NCBI GenBank assembly: GCA_019075865.1
Contig: JAGXAN010000007.1
Coordinates: 182,789 to 246,788 of the forward strand
Origin: Hyphomicrobiales bacterium
GTDB taxonomy: Bacteria > Pseudomonadota > Alphaproteobacteria > Rhizobiales > Beijerinckiaceae
Length of the DNA stretch: 64,000 nt
Reading direction: 5' to 3'
Of the stretch, positions 45,172-53,880 are shown one piece after another. The notes beneath the pieces are model-generated. The model made no database searches and had not been told where the DNA came from. It saw only the letters and a program-made list of their open reading frames with translations. The stretch's first letter is position 1, and every line of letters starts with the position of its first letter. The position numbers and the translations under genes are program-made.

Positions 45172-45623
45172 TAGTAGGTGCTCCCTTCGTGGCCAGTGGT
45201 TTCATCGCGCGGGCGGCGCGGGCCGCGATCCGGGCGGTCGCCACGGTTCGGGCGGGGGCCGCGATCGTTGCGATCGCCGCGGTCTCCACGGTCGTCGTCA
45301 TCGCGCTTGCGCAACATGGCCGAAGGGCCTTCCTCATGCGCTTCCACCTTGATGGTGAGAAAACGCAGTACATCTTCGCTGATGCCCATCTGGCGTTCCA
45401 TCTCGACGATGGCGGCCGAAGGCGCGTCAATGTTGAGCAGGCAGAAATGCGCTTTCCGGTTCTTCTTGACGCGGTAGGCGAGGGACTTCAAGCCCCAGTT
45501 TTCCAGCTTGGCAATGGTGCCGCTATTGGCAGTGATGATGGCTTTGAATTGCTCGGTCAGTGCGTCCACCTGCTGGGTGGTTGCGTCCTGACGGACCATG
45601 AAAACATGCTCATAGAGAGCCAT
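45171..45623 (-). CDS. rpsF: 30S ribosomal protein S6
   Basis: Starting at ATG 45623 ([13 protein letters not shown]) with GAAAGG ahead, this 150-residue protein has the S6 fold with [22 protein letters not shown] and [20 protein letters not shown] in parts. After residue 107 comes a low-complexity tail of alternating Arg, Asp and Gly ([16 protein letters not shown] and so on), common in alphaproteobacterial S6. First gene of rpsF-rpsR-rplI; the promoter must lie in the 198-bp gap to moaA. Confidence 0.96.
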   Translation of the reverse strand: MALYEHVFMVRQDATTQQVDALTEQFKAIITANSGTIAKLENWGLKSLAYRVKKNRKAHFCLLNIDAPSAAIVEMERQMGISEDVLRFLTIKVEAHEEGPSAMLRKRDDDDRGDRGDRNDRGPRPNRGDRPDRGPRRPRDETTGHEGSTY

Positions 45624-45821
45624 ATGGGACCTTTCTTTCATTATGTTTCGGCGCGGAGCCCCACGAGCCGGAATGGCCCGAACGGTATCGAAGGCGGAGA
45701 CACGGGAAGACGGGATTTTACTCCCTGCGCGCAAGCGCGCGCCATCCGTTCAGCCTCCGACCGAAACTGATCCGGTTTGGATATAGCAATATAGGCGGGC
45801 TGGCAAGCGATGTTACGAAAT

Positions 45822-46838
45822 TTAACCGCCGGTGACGCTCATGTGCCTGCCAACGGCAGGGGCCATGGTCTTGCGATCAATGACAAAATCATGTCCCTTG
45901 GGTTTGCGGGCAATGGCCGCCTCGATTGCGCGATGCAGCGGGCCGTCGTTGGGTGAGGCGCGCAGCGGTGTGCGAAGGTCGGCCGCATCTTCCTGACCCA
46001 GGCACATATACAGGGTGCCGGTGCAGGTGACGCGGACCCGATTGCAGCTTTCGCAGAAATTGTGGCTGAGCGGCGTGATGAAGCCAATCCGGCCGCCCGT
46101 TTCATGCGCCCGGACATAGCGGGCCGGGCCGCCCGTCTGGTAGGTGATGTCGGTGAGGCTGAATTGGTCCAAAAGGTTGGCGCGCACTTCATTGAGTGAA
46201 ATATACTGGTCGACCCGCGCGCCTTCGATTTCGCCGAGCGGCATCACTTCGATGAAGGTGACATCCATACCCTTGCCATGCGCCCAGCGAATGATCTCGG
46301 GGAATTCCTGATCGTTAAAGCCACGCAAGGCCACCACATTCAGCTTGACGTCTATGCCGGCGGCCAATGCGGCATCAATGCCGGCAAGCACCTTGTCCAG
46401 ATCCCCCCAACGGGTAATGGCCCGGAATTTTTGGGCGTCGAGCGTATCCAGTGAAACATTGATGCGACGCACCCCAAAGGCGGCCAATTGCGAGGCAAAG
46501 CGCGCCAGTTGCGACCCGTTGGTGGTCAGCGTGAGTTCGTGCAAAGCGCCTGTAGTCAAATGCCGGGAGAGACTCTCAAACAAATGCATGACATCGCGCC
46601 GCACCAAGGGCTCGCCGCCGGTGATCCGCAATTTTGTGGTGCCGCGCTCAATGAAGGCGGTGCACAGGCGATCCAATTCTTCCAGCGACAAAAGATCGTG
46701 CTTGGGCAGAAAATTCATGTCCTCGGACATGCAGTAGACGCAGCGAAAATCGCAGCGATCCGTCACCGATACCCGCAAATAGGATATGGCACGGCCAAAG
46801 GGATCGACGAGAGGCGAGGCGGACGCGAGTGTTTCCAT
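45822..46838 (-). CDS. moaA: GTP 3',8-cyclase (molybdenum cofactor biosynthesis protein A)
   Basis: A radical SAM enzyme of 338 residues. The first Fe-S cluster is bound by C-x3-C-x2-C in [14 protein letters not shown], the second by Cys residues in [13 protein letters not shown] and LYMCLG, and the protein ends in the essential Gly-Gly. It makes the cyclic intermediate of the molybdopterin pathway from GTP with MoaC. No other moa, moe or mob gene is in the window. The ATG at 46838 (METLAS) is preferred; 46865 is possible. It follows the L,D-transpeptidase by 76 bp. Confidence 0.95.
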   Translation of the reverse strand: METLASASPLVDPFGRAISYLRVSVTDRCDFRCVYCMSEDMNFLPKHDLLSLEELDRLCTAFIERGTTKLRITGGEPLVRRDVMHLFESLSRHLTTGALHELTLTTNGSQLARFASQLAAFGVRRINVSLDTLDAQKFRAITRWGDLDKVLAGIDAALAAGIDVKLNVVALRGFNDQEFPEIIRWAHGKGMDVTFIEVMPLGEIEGARVDQYISLNEVRANLLDQFSLTDITYQTGGPARYVRAHETGGRIGFITPLSHNFCESCNRVRVTCTGTLYMCLGQEDAADLRTPLRASPNDGPLHRAIEAAIARKPKGHDFVIDRKTMAPAVGRHMSVTGG

Positions 46839-46914
46839 AATTTCAATATAGGCCCGCCCGCCCATTAAGAAAAGGGAGCAATCGTATCAAAGCCATTTGC
46901 CGCGTGGTGGATGG

Positions 46915-47514
46915 CTAGCGCAAGATGTGGACGACTGTGCCAATTTTGACCCGGTCATAGAGATCGAGCGAATCAGCATTGGTTATGCGGATGCAGCCCG
47001 ATGATTCTGCGTGGCCGACGGATGCGGGCTCATTCGAGCCGTGTATACGGTAGAGGGTGTTGCCAAGATACATGGTGCGGATACCCAGCGGATTGTTGGG
47101 CCCGCCTTTCATGGAAATTGGCAAGTCGGGCCGACGGCGGCGCATCGATGCTGGTGGCGTCCAGGTCGGGTTCTTGCGCTTTTGGGTAATGCGCTCGGTT
47201 CCGCTCCATTCAAAGCCGGGGCGGGGCACGCCTACGGCATATTTCAGGGCCTTGTGATCGGATAAAACCAGATAGAGGCGGCGCTCCCCGGTTGCGACAA
47301 TGATCGTGCCAGGCGCGTAGGGGCCGTTATAATCGACCGTCTCGCGCGGAATGTTGTAAGCGGGTCGGCTCTGCCCGCCATTCAACTCAGGGTGCATCAG
47401 CATGACCTTGAGCATTTCTGCGTCCATCGCGAAGGCCGGCACCACAGGAGCCATCAGGAACCCTGCCACCAGCAAACGGCGCAGTGATATGGAGGAAAGC
47501 TGGAATAAACGCAT
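46915..47514 (-). CDS. Exported L,D-transpeptidase (YkuD domain)
   Basis: A signal peptide (about 1-29, ending PAFAMD) precedes a YkuD domain with IHGSNEPASVGHAESSGCIRITN, containing the conserved His and the catalytic Cys174. The enzymes form 3-3 peptidoglycan cross-links or anchor proteins to the wall, and are numerous in Hyphomicrobiales. At 199 residues it is a minimal one-domain form with no LysM or peptidoglycan-binding repeat. Confidence 0.92.
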   Translation of the reverse strand: MRLFQLSSISLRRLLVAGFLMAPVVPAFAMDAEMLKVMLMHPELNGGQSRPAYNIPRETVDYNGPYAPGTIIVATGERRLYLVLSDHKALKYAVGVPRPGFEWSGTERITQKRKNPTWTPPASMRRRRPDLPISMKGGPNNPLGIRTMYLGNTLYRIHGSNEPASVGHAESSGCIRITNADSLDLYDRVKIGTVVHILR

Positions 47515-47723
47515 CTGAGCCTCATGAATTCATAATCGGGCGTCATGCAACGGCGGCCTTGCGGCGAACCTTGGCTGTGATGCAGATGCACAAGCCATGG
47601 TTTTCCTAGCATGAAAAGGGCCTGTATTTCCAGAGCCAAGGCGGTTGATTCTGACGGGCTCGCGCAGGGGCTTCAACGCTCTCGAGAGCGGCGAAAGCGG
47701 ACAAATGTTCTGGATTTAAGGAA

Positions 47724-47798
47724 TGGTGGGCGCGACAGGGATTGAACCTGTGACCCCTCCCGTGTGAAGGGAGTGCTCTACCGCTGAGCTACGCGCCC
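47724..47798 (-). tRNA. tRNA-Val (anticodon CAC)
   Basis: The minus strand folds into a normal cloverleaf: acceptor GGGCGCG/CGCGCCC, D-arm with AGCTCAGCGGTAGAGC, anticodon stem CTCCC/GGGAG with loop TTCACAC giving anticodon CAC, and T-arm GGTTCAATCC. Discriminator A and an encoded CCA end it. It reads GUG codons. Confidence 0.96.
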
Positions 47799-47837
47799 GA
47801 AATGACTGGCCCTTACTGAAACGGGCGCAGCCGAAAG

Positions 47838-48557
47838 TCAAGCATCGGCTTGGGATTTATCTTTTCGGTTGAAATGGCCTGCTGGGCCCCGTATCCGGGC
47901 AATGGCGGCCTGAAGTTCATCAAAATGCGAGATGACGACATCCGGATTGAAATGGCTGACATGCAAGTCCGTATAGCCAAAATCAACAGCAACAACCGGA
48001 ATTTGCGCGGCTTTGGCGGTGTCGATATCGGTGCGGCTGTCGCCGATCATGATGGTGTTGGCCGGATCGCCCTTTGCCAGAGCAATGGTGGACAAAAGCG
48101 CGCGGGGGTCAGGCTTGCACATGGTGAATGTGTCCTGGCCGCAAATCGCGCGGAAGCGGTCAGCAATGCCCAATATGGCGAGAAGCTTTTTCGAAGGTGC
48201 CTCAATCTTGTTGGTGCAAACGGCGAAATGGAAACCGGCCTGCTCCAATTGGTCCAGCGCCTTCGTCACGCCGGGAAAAATGGATGAATGAACGGCGATG
48301 TTCTCACTGTAATAACTGAGGAATTCTTGAAACAATTCCTCCATGCGCGGGGCCGAAACCGTCTTGCCATGGGCGGACAATCCGCGTTCAATCAGTTTTC
48401 GCGCGCCATGCCCGACCATATGCCGGGCATCGGCCAGCGGCACAGCGGGGAGTTTTTCAACGCCCATTACATGGTTCAGAGCGCCAACGAGATCCCCGGA
48501 AGTCTCGACAATCGTGCCATCCAGATCAAATACCAGAAGCGGGTTCCCAGAATTCAT
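47838..48557 (-). CDS. gph: Phosphoglycolate phosphatase, HAD family
   Basis: A 239-residue HAD hydrolase: motif I VFDLDGTIVETSGDL (nucleophile Asp), motif II VCTNK, motif III lysine in CKPDPRALL and motif IV IMIGDSRTDIDTAKAA. The small helical cap fits Gph, which removes 2-phosphoglycolate formed by DNA repair or oxygenation. TGAGG precedes the ATG. tRNA-Val lies just downstream on the same strand. Confidence 0.88.
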   Translation of the reverse strand: MNSGNPLLVFDLDGTIVETSGDLVGALNHVMGVEKLPAVPLADARHMVGHGARKLIERGLSAHGKTVSAPRMEELFQEFLSYYSENIAVHSSIFPGVTKALDQLEQAGFHFAVCTNKIEAPSKKLLAILGIADRFRAICGQDTFTMCKPDPRALLSTIALAKGDPANTIMIGDSRTDIDTAKAAQIPVVAVDFGYTDLHVSHFNPDVVISHFDELQAAIARIRGPAGHFNRKDKSQADA

Positions 48558-48765
48558 ATGCAGGTTTCCTCATTTGCGCTTTTGGTAAGGAAAATGGATG
48601 GAACGTGCAAGGACAGAAATGCGTGAAATGGCTGAAATCGGCATCCAGCGCCAAATTGGCTGCCGCATTTTCGTAAAATGATCGATACAAAATGCGGATA
48701 TCGCCTATCTTGATCGGCGATTCGTGGGTAGCGAAGTTCACGCTGGCCAAGGGCGGAGATAGATT

Positions 48766-49200
48766 ATGATGCAGGTTCATTTCCAATCCATCTGGAATTT
48801 GATGCGGCCGCGCGTTGCGTGCCAGATTTTGACACTGTCGTTGGCCCTTGGGGTTGGCGCGCCGGCCTTGGCCAGCACCTATCAATTCGTGGCTGCCCCG
48901 GAAACGGATTTGAACCGAATTTACCGGGTCGATCAGGCGACCGGCGAAGTGGGTGCCTGCCAGTTTGGCCTGCAACCGGTCGATCCGGCCGATCCCAACA
49001 AAAAGGCTTCCAATATTGGCGAGGTTTTGTGCTATCCCGAAGGCGTAGGTGCAGGCCCCCAGACGCCAAGCGATTATTCGCTGGTAGGCTCGCATCATGT
49101 TGGTGAAAGCGGCGTCTATCGCGTTGATTTGCGCAATGGCACCATGTCTGTCTGCTACGTGCTGGATGACAAAGTCGTTTGCACCAAGGCAGCCAAATAA
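48766..49200 (+). CDS. Small exported protein with duplicated YRVD motif, unknown
   Basis: I do not recognise this 144-residue protein. A long signal peptide (to about residue 36, ending APALAS) suggests export. The mature part holds two related segments, RIYRVDQATGEVGACQFG and GVYRVDLRNGTMSVCYVL, each a short beta-hairpin-like unit ending in Cys, and four cysteines in all that could form disulfides. GGAG seven bases before the ATG supports the start. DUF1003 follows after 18 bp and may be co-transcribed. Confidence 0.7.
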   Translation: MMQVHFQSIWNLMRPRVACQILTLSLALGVGAPALASTYQFVAAPETDLNRIYRVDQATGEVGACQFGLQPVDPADPNKKASNIGEVLCYPEGVGAGPQTPSDYSLVGSHHVGESGVYRVDLRNGTMSVCYVLDDKVVCTKAAK

Positions 49201-49218
49201 ACGATTGCGAGGTGATTT

Positions 49219-49953
49219 ATGAGCAACGCCGAGATTGTGAGCGCCGTCGAGGGCGTAAAGTCGAACAAGCGGCAAACCTGCGCGATTTCGGGGCGCGAGC
49301 GCCCCAAGCGCGATCTGGTTAATGTCGATACCTTGCGGCCGGCACTATCGGATCGCATCCGTCAGGATTTCCCTGATTTGCCGGCGGAATCGCTTATTTC
49401 CTCGCAGGAATTGGCGCGATACCGCAATCTATATGTGGAGGAATTGCTCAAGGAAGAACATGGCGAATTCACCGAACTGGACCGGGCCGTGGCCGACAGC
49501 ATCGCCAGCCAGGATACGATTGCCGCCAATGTCGACGACGAATTCGAAACCCACCGCTCATTGGGTGAAAAACTCTCGGATCATCTGGCATCGTTTGGCG
49601 GTTCGTGGACGTTTTTGATCTCATTTGCGGTATTTCTGGCGATTTGGATGGCCTATAACGTCATCGTGGGTGAAAAGAACGCTTTTGACGTTTATCCGTT
49701 CATTTTGCTCAACCTGGTGCTGTCAACGATTGCCGCAGTGCAGGCCCCCATCATCATGATGAGTCAGAAGCGGCAGGACATCAAGGACCGCGCCCGCTCG
49801 CGCAACAATTATCAGGTCAATCTCAAGGCCGAGCTCGAAATTCGCCACTTGCATGAAAAGCTCGACCATTTGGTGACGCGGCAATGGCAGCGGTTGGCCG
49901 AAATTCAGCAGGTGCAACTCGAAATCATGCAGGAGCGGCGCGGCAAGAAATAG
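49219..49953 (+). CDS. DUF1003 membrane protein
   Basis: A 244-residue protein with a cytosolic N-terminal part (residues 1-125, including KRQTCAISGRERPKRDLVN) and two membrane helices around GGSWTFLISFAVFLAIWMAYN and YPFILLNLVLSTIAAVQAPIIMMS in parts, the DUF1003 core. The C-terminal 70 residues are charged and likely coiled-coil (LEIRHLHEKLDHLVTRQWQRL). The family function is not known. It follows the small exported protein by 18 bp. Confidence 0.88.
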   Translation: MSNAEIVSAVEGVKSNKRQTCAISGRERPKRDLVNVDTLRPALSDRIRQDFPDLPAESLISSQELARYRNLYVEELLKEEHGEFTELDRAVADSIASQDTIAANVDDEFETHRSLGEKLSDHLASFGGSWTFLISFAVFLAIWMAYNVIVGEKNAFDVYPFILLNLVLSTIAAVQAPIIMMSQKRQDIKDRARSRNNYQVNLKAELEIRHLHEKLDHLVTRQWQRLAEIQQVQLEIMQERRGKK

Positions 49954-49980
49954 ACAAGCGCGCGGTTTCATGCGCGCGGT

Positions 49981-51399
49981 CTAAAGCACCTTGCCGGGGT
50001 TTAATATGGCGTGCGGATCGAGCAGATCCTTGATTGCATGCATGACCGCGAGGGTCGTGGGGTCCTTGACCTCGCGCAGCAGGGCACGCTTCAATTGACC
50101 GATGCCATGTTCGGCGGAAATGGACCCGCCGATTTCGGCGACAATCGCATGGACAATCTGGTTGATTTCCTGCCAGCGAGACAGAAACTCCGCCTTGTTG
50201 GCACCGATCGGTTGGCTGACGTTGCAGTGGATATTGCCGTCGCCCAAATGGCCGAAGGCGACGAGGCGTGCGCCGGGCATGGCTTGCAAAACGGCGGCTT
50301 CGACGCGGGTTAGGAAATAGGGCACCTGCGCAATCGGCACGCTCACATCATGCTTGATCGAGCCGCCTTCTTTGCCCTGCACGAGGGGCAGGCTTTCACG
50401 CAGACCCCAAAATGACTCACGTTGCTGCAAGGAGGTGGCGATGGTGGCGTCCTCCAGAATTTCGGATTCCATGGCCAAGGCCATCAATTCCTCGAGCCGG
50501 GCATTCAGTCCGGATTCGGACATGTCGGCCAATTCGAGCAGAACATACCAGGCGTGGATTCCCGCCATGGGTTCGCGGGTGTTGGGGGCGTGGGAGAGGA
50601 CAAACTGGATGCCGATGCGCGGCACGAGCTCGAACGTCTTGAGGGCTGAGCCACAATGGTTTTGGGCAAGGCGCAGCAAGTCCAACGCTTTTTGCGGGCT
50701 GGCAAGACCAATAATGGCGGTCTCCACGGCGCGCGGCTTTGGGAACAGCTTGAGGCTGGCGGCGGTTATGATGCCAAGCGTGCCCTCAGAGCCCATGAAC
50801 AAGTGCTTGAGATCATAGCCGGTATTATCTTTTTTCAGTTTGGTGAGCAAAGGCAGGATGCGGCCATCCGCCAGCACCACTTCCACGCCCAACACGAGAT
50901 CCCGCGCATTGCCATAGGCCAGCACCGCTGTGCCGCCAGCATTGGTGGCCAGATTGCCGCCAATCGTGCACGAGCCTTCGGAGGCGAGCGAGAGCGGAAA
51001 CAGGCGGTCGGCCTTTTCAGCCATTTCCTGCACTTGATTGAGCGTGGCCCCGGCTTCTATGGTGAGGACGTTGGCGTCGAGGTCGCAATCGCGCACACGG
51101 GTCATGCGGGTGAGGCTGAGTATAATCTGGGTTCCTGTTGCATCCGGCACCTGGCCACCGACAAGGCCGGTATTGCCGCCCTGCGGTATCAGCGCAATGC
51201 GCCGCTCAAAGCAATAGCGGGCGATCTGCGCTACTTCCCCGGTGGTCGAGGGCCGAACCAGGGCCCGTGCCACGCCTTTGTAGAGGCCGCGCGGTTCTTC
51301 CAGATAGGCGCTGGAAATATCCGGCCCGTCCATGACCTGCGAGGGGCCAACAATGCGGCCCAAATCCTCAAGAAGTGTCGTTTGAGTTGGCATCGTCAT
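49981..51399 (-). CDS. FAD-binding D-2-hydroxyacid dehydrogenase-like oxidoreductase
   Basis: A 472-residue flavoprotein of the vanillyl-alcohol-oxidase fold. FAD contacts are in RIALIPQGGNTGLVGGQVP and EGSCTIGGNLATNAGGTAVLAYG, and the C-terminal domain has FGHLGDGNIHCNV and GSISAEHGIGQLKR, typical of D-2-hydroxyglutarate, D-lactate and glycolate oxidising enzymes. It would oxidise a D-2-hydroxyacid and pass electrons to a carrier. Start ATG 51399 or 51393; no clear ribosome site. No electron-transfer partner is adjacent. Confidence 0.9.
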   Translation of the reverse strand: MTMPTQTTLLEDLGRIVGPSQVMDGPDISSAYLEEPRGLYKGVARALVRPSTTGEVAQIARYCFERRIALIPQGGNTGLVGGQVPDATGTQIILSLTRMTRVRDCDLDANVLTIEAGATLNQVQEMAEKADRLFPLSLASEGSCTIGGNLATNAGGTAVLAYGNARDLVLGVEVVLADGRILPLLTKLKKDNTGYDLKHLFMGSEGTLGIITAASLKLFPKPRAVETAIIGLASPQKALDLLRLAQNHCGSALKTFELVPRIGIQFVLSHAPNTREPMAGIHAWYVLLELADMSESGLNARLEELMALAMESEILEDATIATSLQQRESFWGLRESLPLVQGKEGGSIKHDVSVPIAQVPYFLTRVEAAVLQAMPGARLVAFGHLGDGNIHCNVSQPIGANKAEFLSRWQEINQIVHAIVAEIGGSISAEHGIGQLKRALLREVKDPTTLAVMHAIKDLLDPHAILNPGKVL

Positions 51400-51464
51400 T
51401 GTTACGAACAATATCTACAGATTTGCAAGGGGCGGTGGTCCGGATCAGGTCAAAGTCACATGTC

Positions 51465-52565
51465 TTACTTGCCCCAAATCGCCTTGTAATGATCGCGGTA
51501 TTGATTATCCGGGTCGTAGAGGTTGTTGACGCCGCCATCGAAAGCGATGTTGTCGGCGGTTACCAGATGGACGATCGGGATAAATCCAGACCATGGCATT
51601 TTCGCAAAGGCCCGGTTGATTTCATCCACCACTTGCCAACCCTGCATATTCAAAGGTTCGGGCACGCTGGCCATTTGAAACTGGTGACTGCGAATGCGTT
51701 CGTAGGCATTTGTGGAGCCGTCGCCGGCCGAGATCGCTTTGGGTATGCCGTTGGGCTGCTTGCCCGCGGCCGTCAGCGTCGGCCCCATAAAGTCGAAATA
51801 ATTGTCATTGATGGCGAGCGTGTAGGTCCATTTGTCGCCGTAGCGGTCCAGCAGCGATTTGGTCAGGGCGGGCATGTCTTTTGCGACATCGGAAATCGGG
51901 GTATCGATGAATTCCAGCACTTTGCAGCCCGAACAGGTGCGAATGACCGCCTCCATCGCACGCGCCTTGTAAACCGCTATGTCAAAGTTTGAATCCGTGA
52001 GGATGACGACGCCGGCCTTGCCGCCCGAATCAGCGATTGCCAGATCGGCCGCGGTTTGGGCAACGGCTTTGGGCGATGTGCCGATATTGGCAAATATGCC
52101 TTGCGCGGGCTCCGGGCCAACCTGAACGCCCGAATGCCAGCCAACCAGCGGAATGCCGGCTTTTCCCGCCGATTCAAAAACCTTGGCATCTTCACTGACG
52201 TCAAAACCGCCAATAACAATGGCGTCAGGCTTTTCGCTCATGGCTGCATCGAGCGCATGGCTGCGGCCAGCTACCGTGCCAGCGCCGTCAAACACCTTGA
52301 GACGCCAGCCAATGGTCGCCGCCGCTTCCGCCACGCCTTTGGCAACCGTGGCTACGCCGCCGTTGGCCATGTCGGAGGCAATATAGACGATGAATTTGTC
52401 GGGTGCGGCTTTGGGGCCTTTGGTGGGGCCGGTCCATTGCGTCGAGCGCGCAATGGCTGCCTTGGCGGCGGCGCTGGCGGCATCCGTCAGATCATCGGCG
52501 TGGGCAAGGCTTGATTGCAGGACAATCATGCAAAGCGTAAAAACCCGTGCCGACCACCATGCCAT
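51465..52565 (-). CDS. Orphan sugar ABC substrate-binding protein
   Basis: A signal peptide (MAWWSARVFTLCMIVLQSSLAHA in parts) precedes a 366-residue RbsB-type binding protein. It is a paralogue of the protein at 27077-28135: shared GPKAxPxKxIVxxASDMxNGG, DGAGTVxGR, LVGWHSG and ISAGDGSTNAYERI. No ATPase or permease gene is next to it, so it may deliver ligand to the importer at 24.5-28.1 kb or feed another one elsewhere. GGTGGAGA precedes the ATG at 52565. Confidence 0.9.
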   Translation of the reverse strand: MAWWSARVFTLCMIVLQSSLAHADDLTDAASAAAKAAIARSTQWTGPTKGPKAAPDKFIVYIASDMANGGVATVAKGVAEAAATIGWRLKVFDGAGTVAGRSHALDAAMSEKPDAIVIGGFDVSEDAKVFESAGKAGIPLVGWHSGVQVGPEPAQGIFANIGTSPKAVAQTAADLAIADSGGKAGVVILTDSNFDIAVYKARAMEAVIRTCSGCKVLEFIDTPISDVAKDMPALTKSLLDRYGDKWTYTLAINDNYFDFMGPTLTAAGKQPNGIPKAISAGDGSTNAYERIRSHQFQMASVPEPLNMQGWQVVDEINRAFAKMPWSGFIPIVHLVTADNIAFDGGVNNLYDPDNQYRDHYKAIWGK

Positions 52566-52936
52566 TGAAATCTCCACCCCGTGCTTTGTCCGCAAGGCAA
52601 CAGCTTCACCCGATCACGCGAACCATCCTGCAAATTTGCCTGCGGGCCAGCGCAAACGTGTAACCGCAAACAGCAAGCGATGAATCTATTTACATTCAGG
52701 TTTGACCATATATTAAAAAACGGCGCAATTTCGACAGGCCTAAATAACAGGGCCGGATGAATTTAGCCTGAGCGGGCATCACTATTCCGCACCATTGTGT
52801 GATTTTAGCCACAGGCGGTGCATGGGCTGCCGAATTTTGCCCCTTTACCGCGCGGGTCTCGTGCATTATGCGTTGGGCGAGAAAAACGTTGTGGCATGCG
52901 GAGCGCGGTAGCGTGGCCGCGCAAAGGAAGTTCACT
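52566..52936. other. 371-bp intergenic region before nuoJ
   Basis: No gene is seen. It is AT-rich between about 52680 and 52740, with TTGACC at 52702 that could be a -35 box, though a matching -10 is not convincing. The plus-strand frame that runs into nuoJ from 52799 resembles nothing in NuoI and is taken as untranslated leader. It must contain the promoters for both the orphan binding protein and nuoJKLMN. Confidence 0.6.
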
Positions 52937-53557
52937 ATGGGCGCGGTTGCTGTTTTCTTCTACGTTTTCGCGGCAGTTCTGGTGGCCTCCGCCTTTCTGG
53001 TGATTTCCGCCAAAAATCCAGTCCATTCGGTGCTTTTTCTAATCCTGGCTTTCGTCAATGCTGCTGGATTGTTCATGCTGCTGGGGGCCGAGTTCCTCAG
53101 CCTGATTCTGATCGTGGTTTATGTTGGCGCGGTCGCGGTGCTGTTCCTGTTTGTGGTGATGATGCTGGATGTCGATTTTGCTGAGCTGAAGCAGGGTTTC
53201 TCCCAGTATTTGCCAGTTGGGGCATTGATCGGGTTGATCGTGCTGATTGAGTTGACGTTGGTCGTCAGCGGGTTTGTGATCACGCCGGTGGCGTTGCATC
53301 AAGCCGCGAGCCCGGTGGCGCAGGATGCCAATAATGTGCTGGCGCTGGGCGAAGTGCTTTATACCCAATATTTCTTTTTGTTTCAGGGGGCCGGCTTCGT
53401 ATTGCTGACGGCGATGATCGGCGCGATCGTCCTGACCCTGCATCACAAGCCGGGCCTGCGACGCCAGAACATTGCCGAACAGAACGCCCGCACCCGTGAG
53501 GATGCAATCGACATTGTGAAAGTGGCTTCCGGCAAGGGCCTGCGGGCAGCGGAATAG
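52937..53557 (+). CDS. nuoJ: NADH-quinone oxidoreductase subunit J
   Basis: A 206-residue protein with five membrane helices; [21 protein letters not shown] and [28 protein letters not shown] in parts are the conserved NuoJ core. It is part of the membrane arm of complex I. AAGGAAG precedes the ATG at 52937. It begins the nuoJKLMN group here; nuoI and the other upstream subunits are not next to it, unlike the usual nuoA-N order. Confidence 0.95.
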   Translation: MGAVAVFFYVFAAVLVASAFLVISAKNPVHSVLFLILAFVNAAGLFMLLGAEFLSLILIVVYVGAVAVLFLFVVMMLDVDFAELKQGFSQYLPVGALIGLIVLIELTLVVSGFVITPVALHQAASPVAQDANNVLALGEVLYTQYFFLFQGAGFVLLTAMIGAIVLTLHHKPGLRRQNIAEQNARTREDAIDIVKVASGKGLRAAE

Positions 53558-53565
53558 GGGAAATC

Positions 53566-53874
53566 ATGGAAATCGGGGTCGACCATTATCTCGTTGTTGC
53601 CGCCATCGTGTTCACGATCGGGGTGGCCGGCATCATTCTCAACCGCAAGAACATTATCATCATCCTGATGTCGGTGGAGCTGATTCTTCTGAGCGTGAAT
53701 ATCAATCTCGTGGCGTTTTCCAGCTACCTGCACGATCTGACGGGGCAGGTGTTTGCCCTGTTCATCCTGACCGTTGCTGCGGCGGAAGCGGCAATCGGCT
53801 TGGCGATTCTCGTCACCTATTATCGCAACCGTGGCACGATCGCGGTTGAAGACATCAACCAGATGAAGGGCTGA
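53566..53874 (+). CDS. nuoK: NADH-quinone oxidoreductase subunit K
   Basis: A 102-residue, three-helix subunit with [25 protein letters not shown] in parts, containing the conserved membrane Glu of the proton path, and [17 protein letters not shown]. It links the E-channel to the antiporter subunits. Spaced 8 bp from nuoJ and 6 bp from nuoL. Confidence 0.97.
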   Translation: MEIGVDHYLVVAAIVFTIGVAGIILNRKNIIIILMSVELILLSVNINLVAFSSYLHDLTGQVFALFILTVAAAEAAIGLAILVTYYRNRGTIAVEDINQMKG

Positions 53875-53880
53875 GCGCGA

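Noticed and set aside
46839..46914. Molybdenum-cofactor riboswitch before moaA
   Set aside because: The 76-bp gap is too short for that riboswitch and shows no matching stems.
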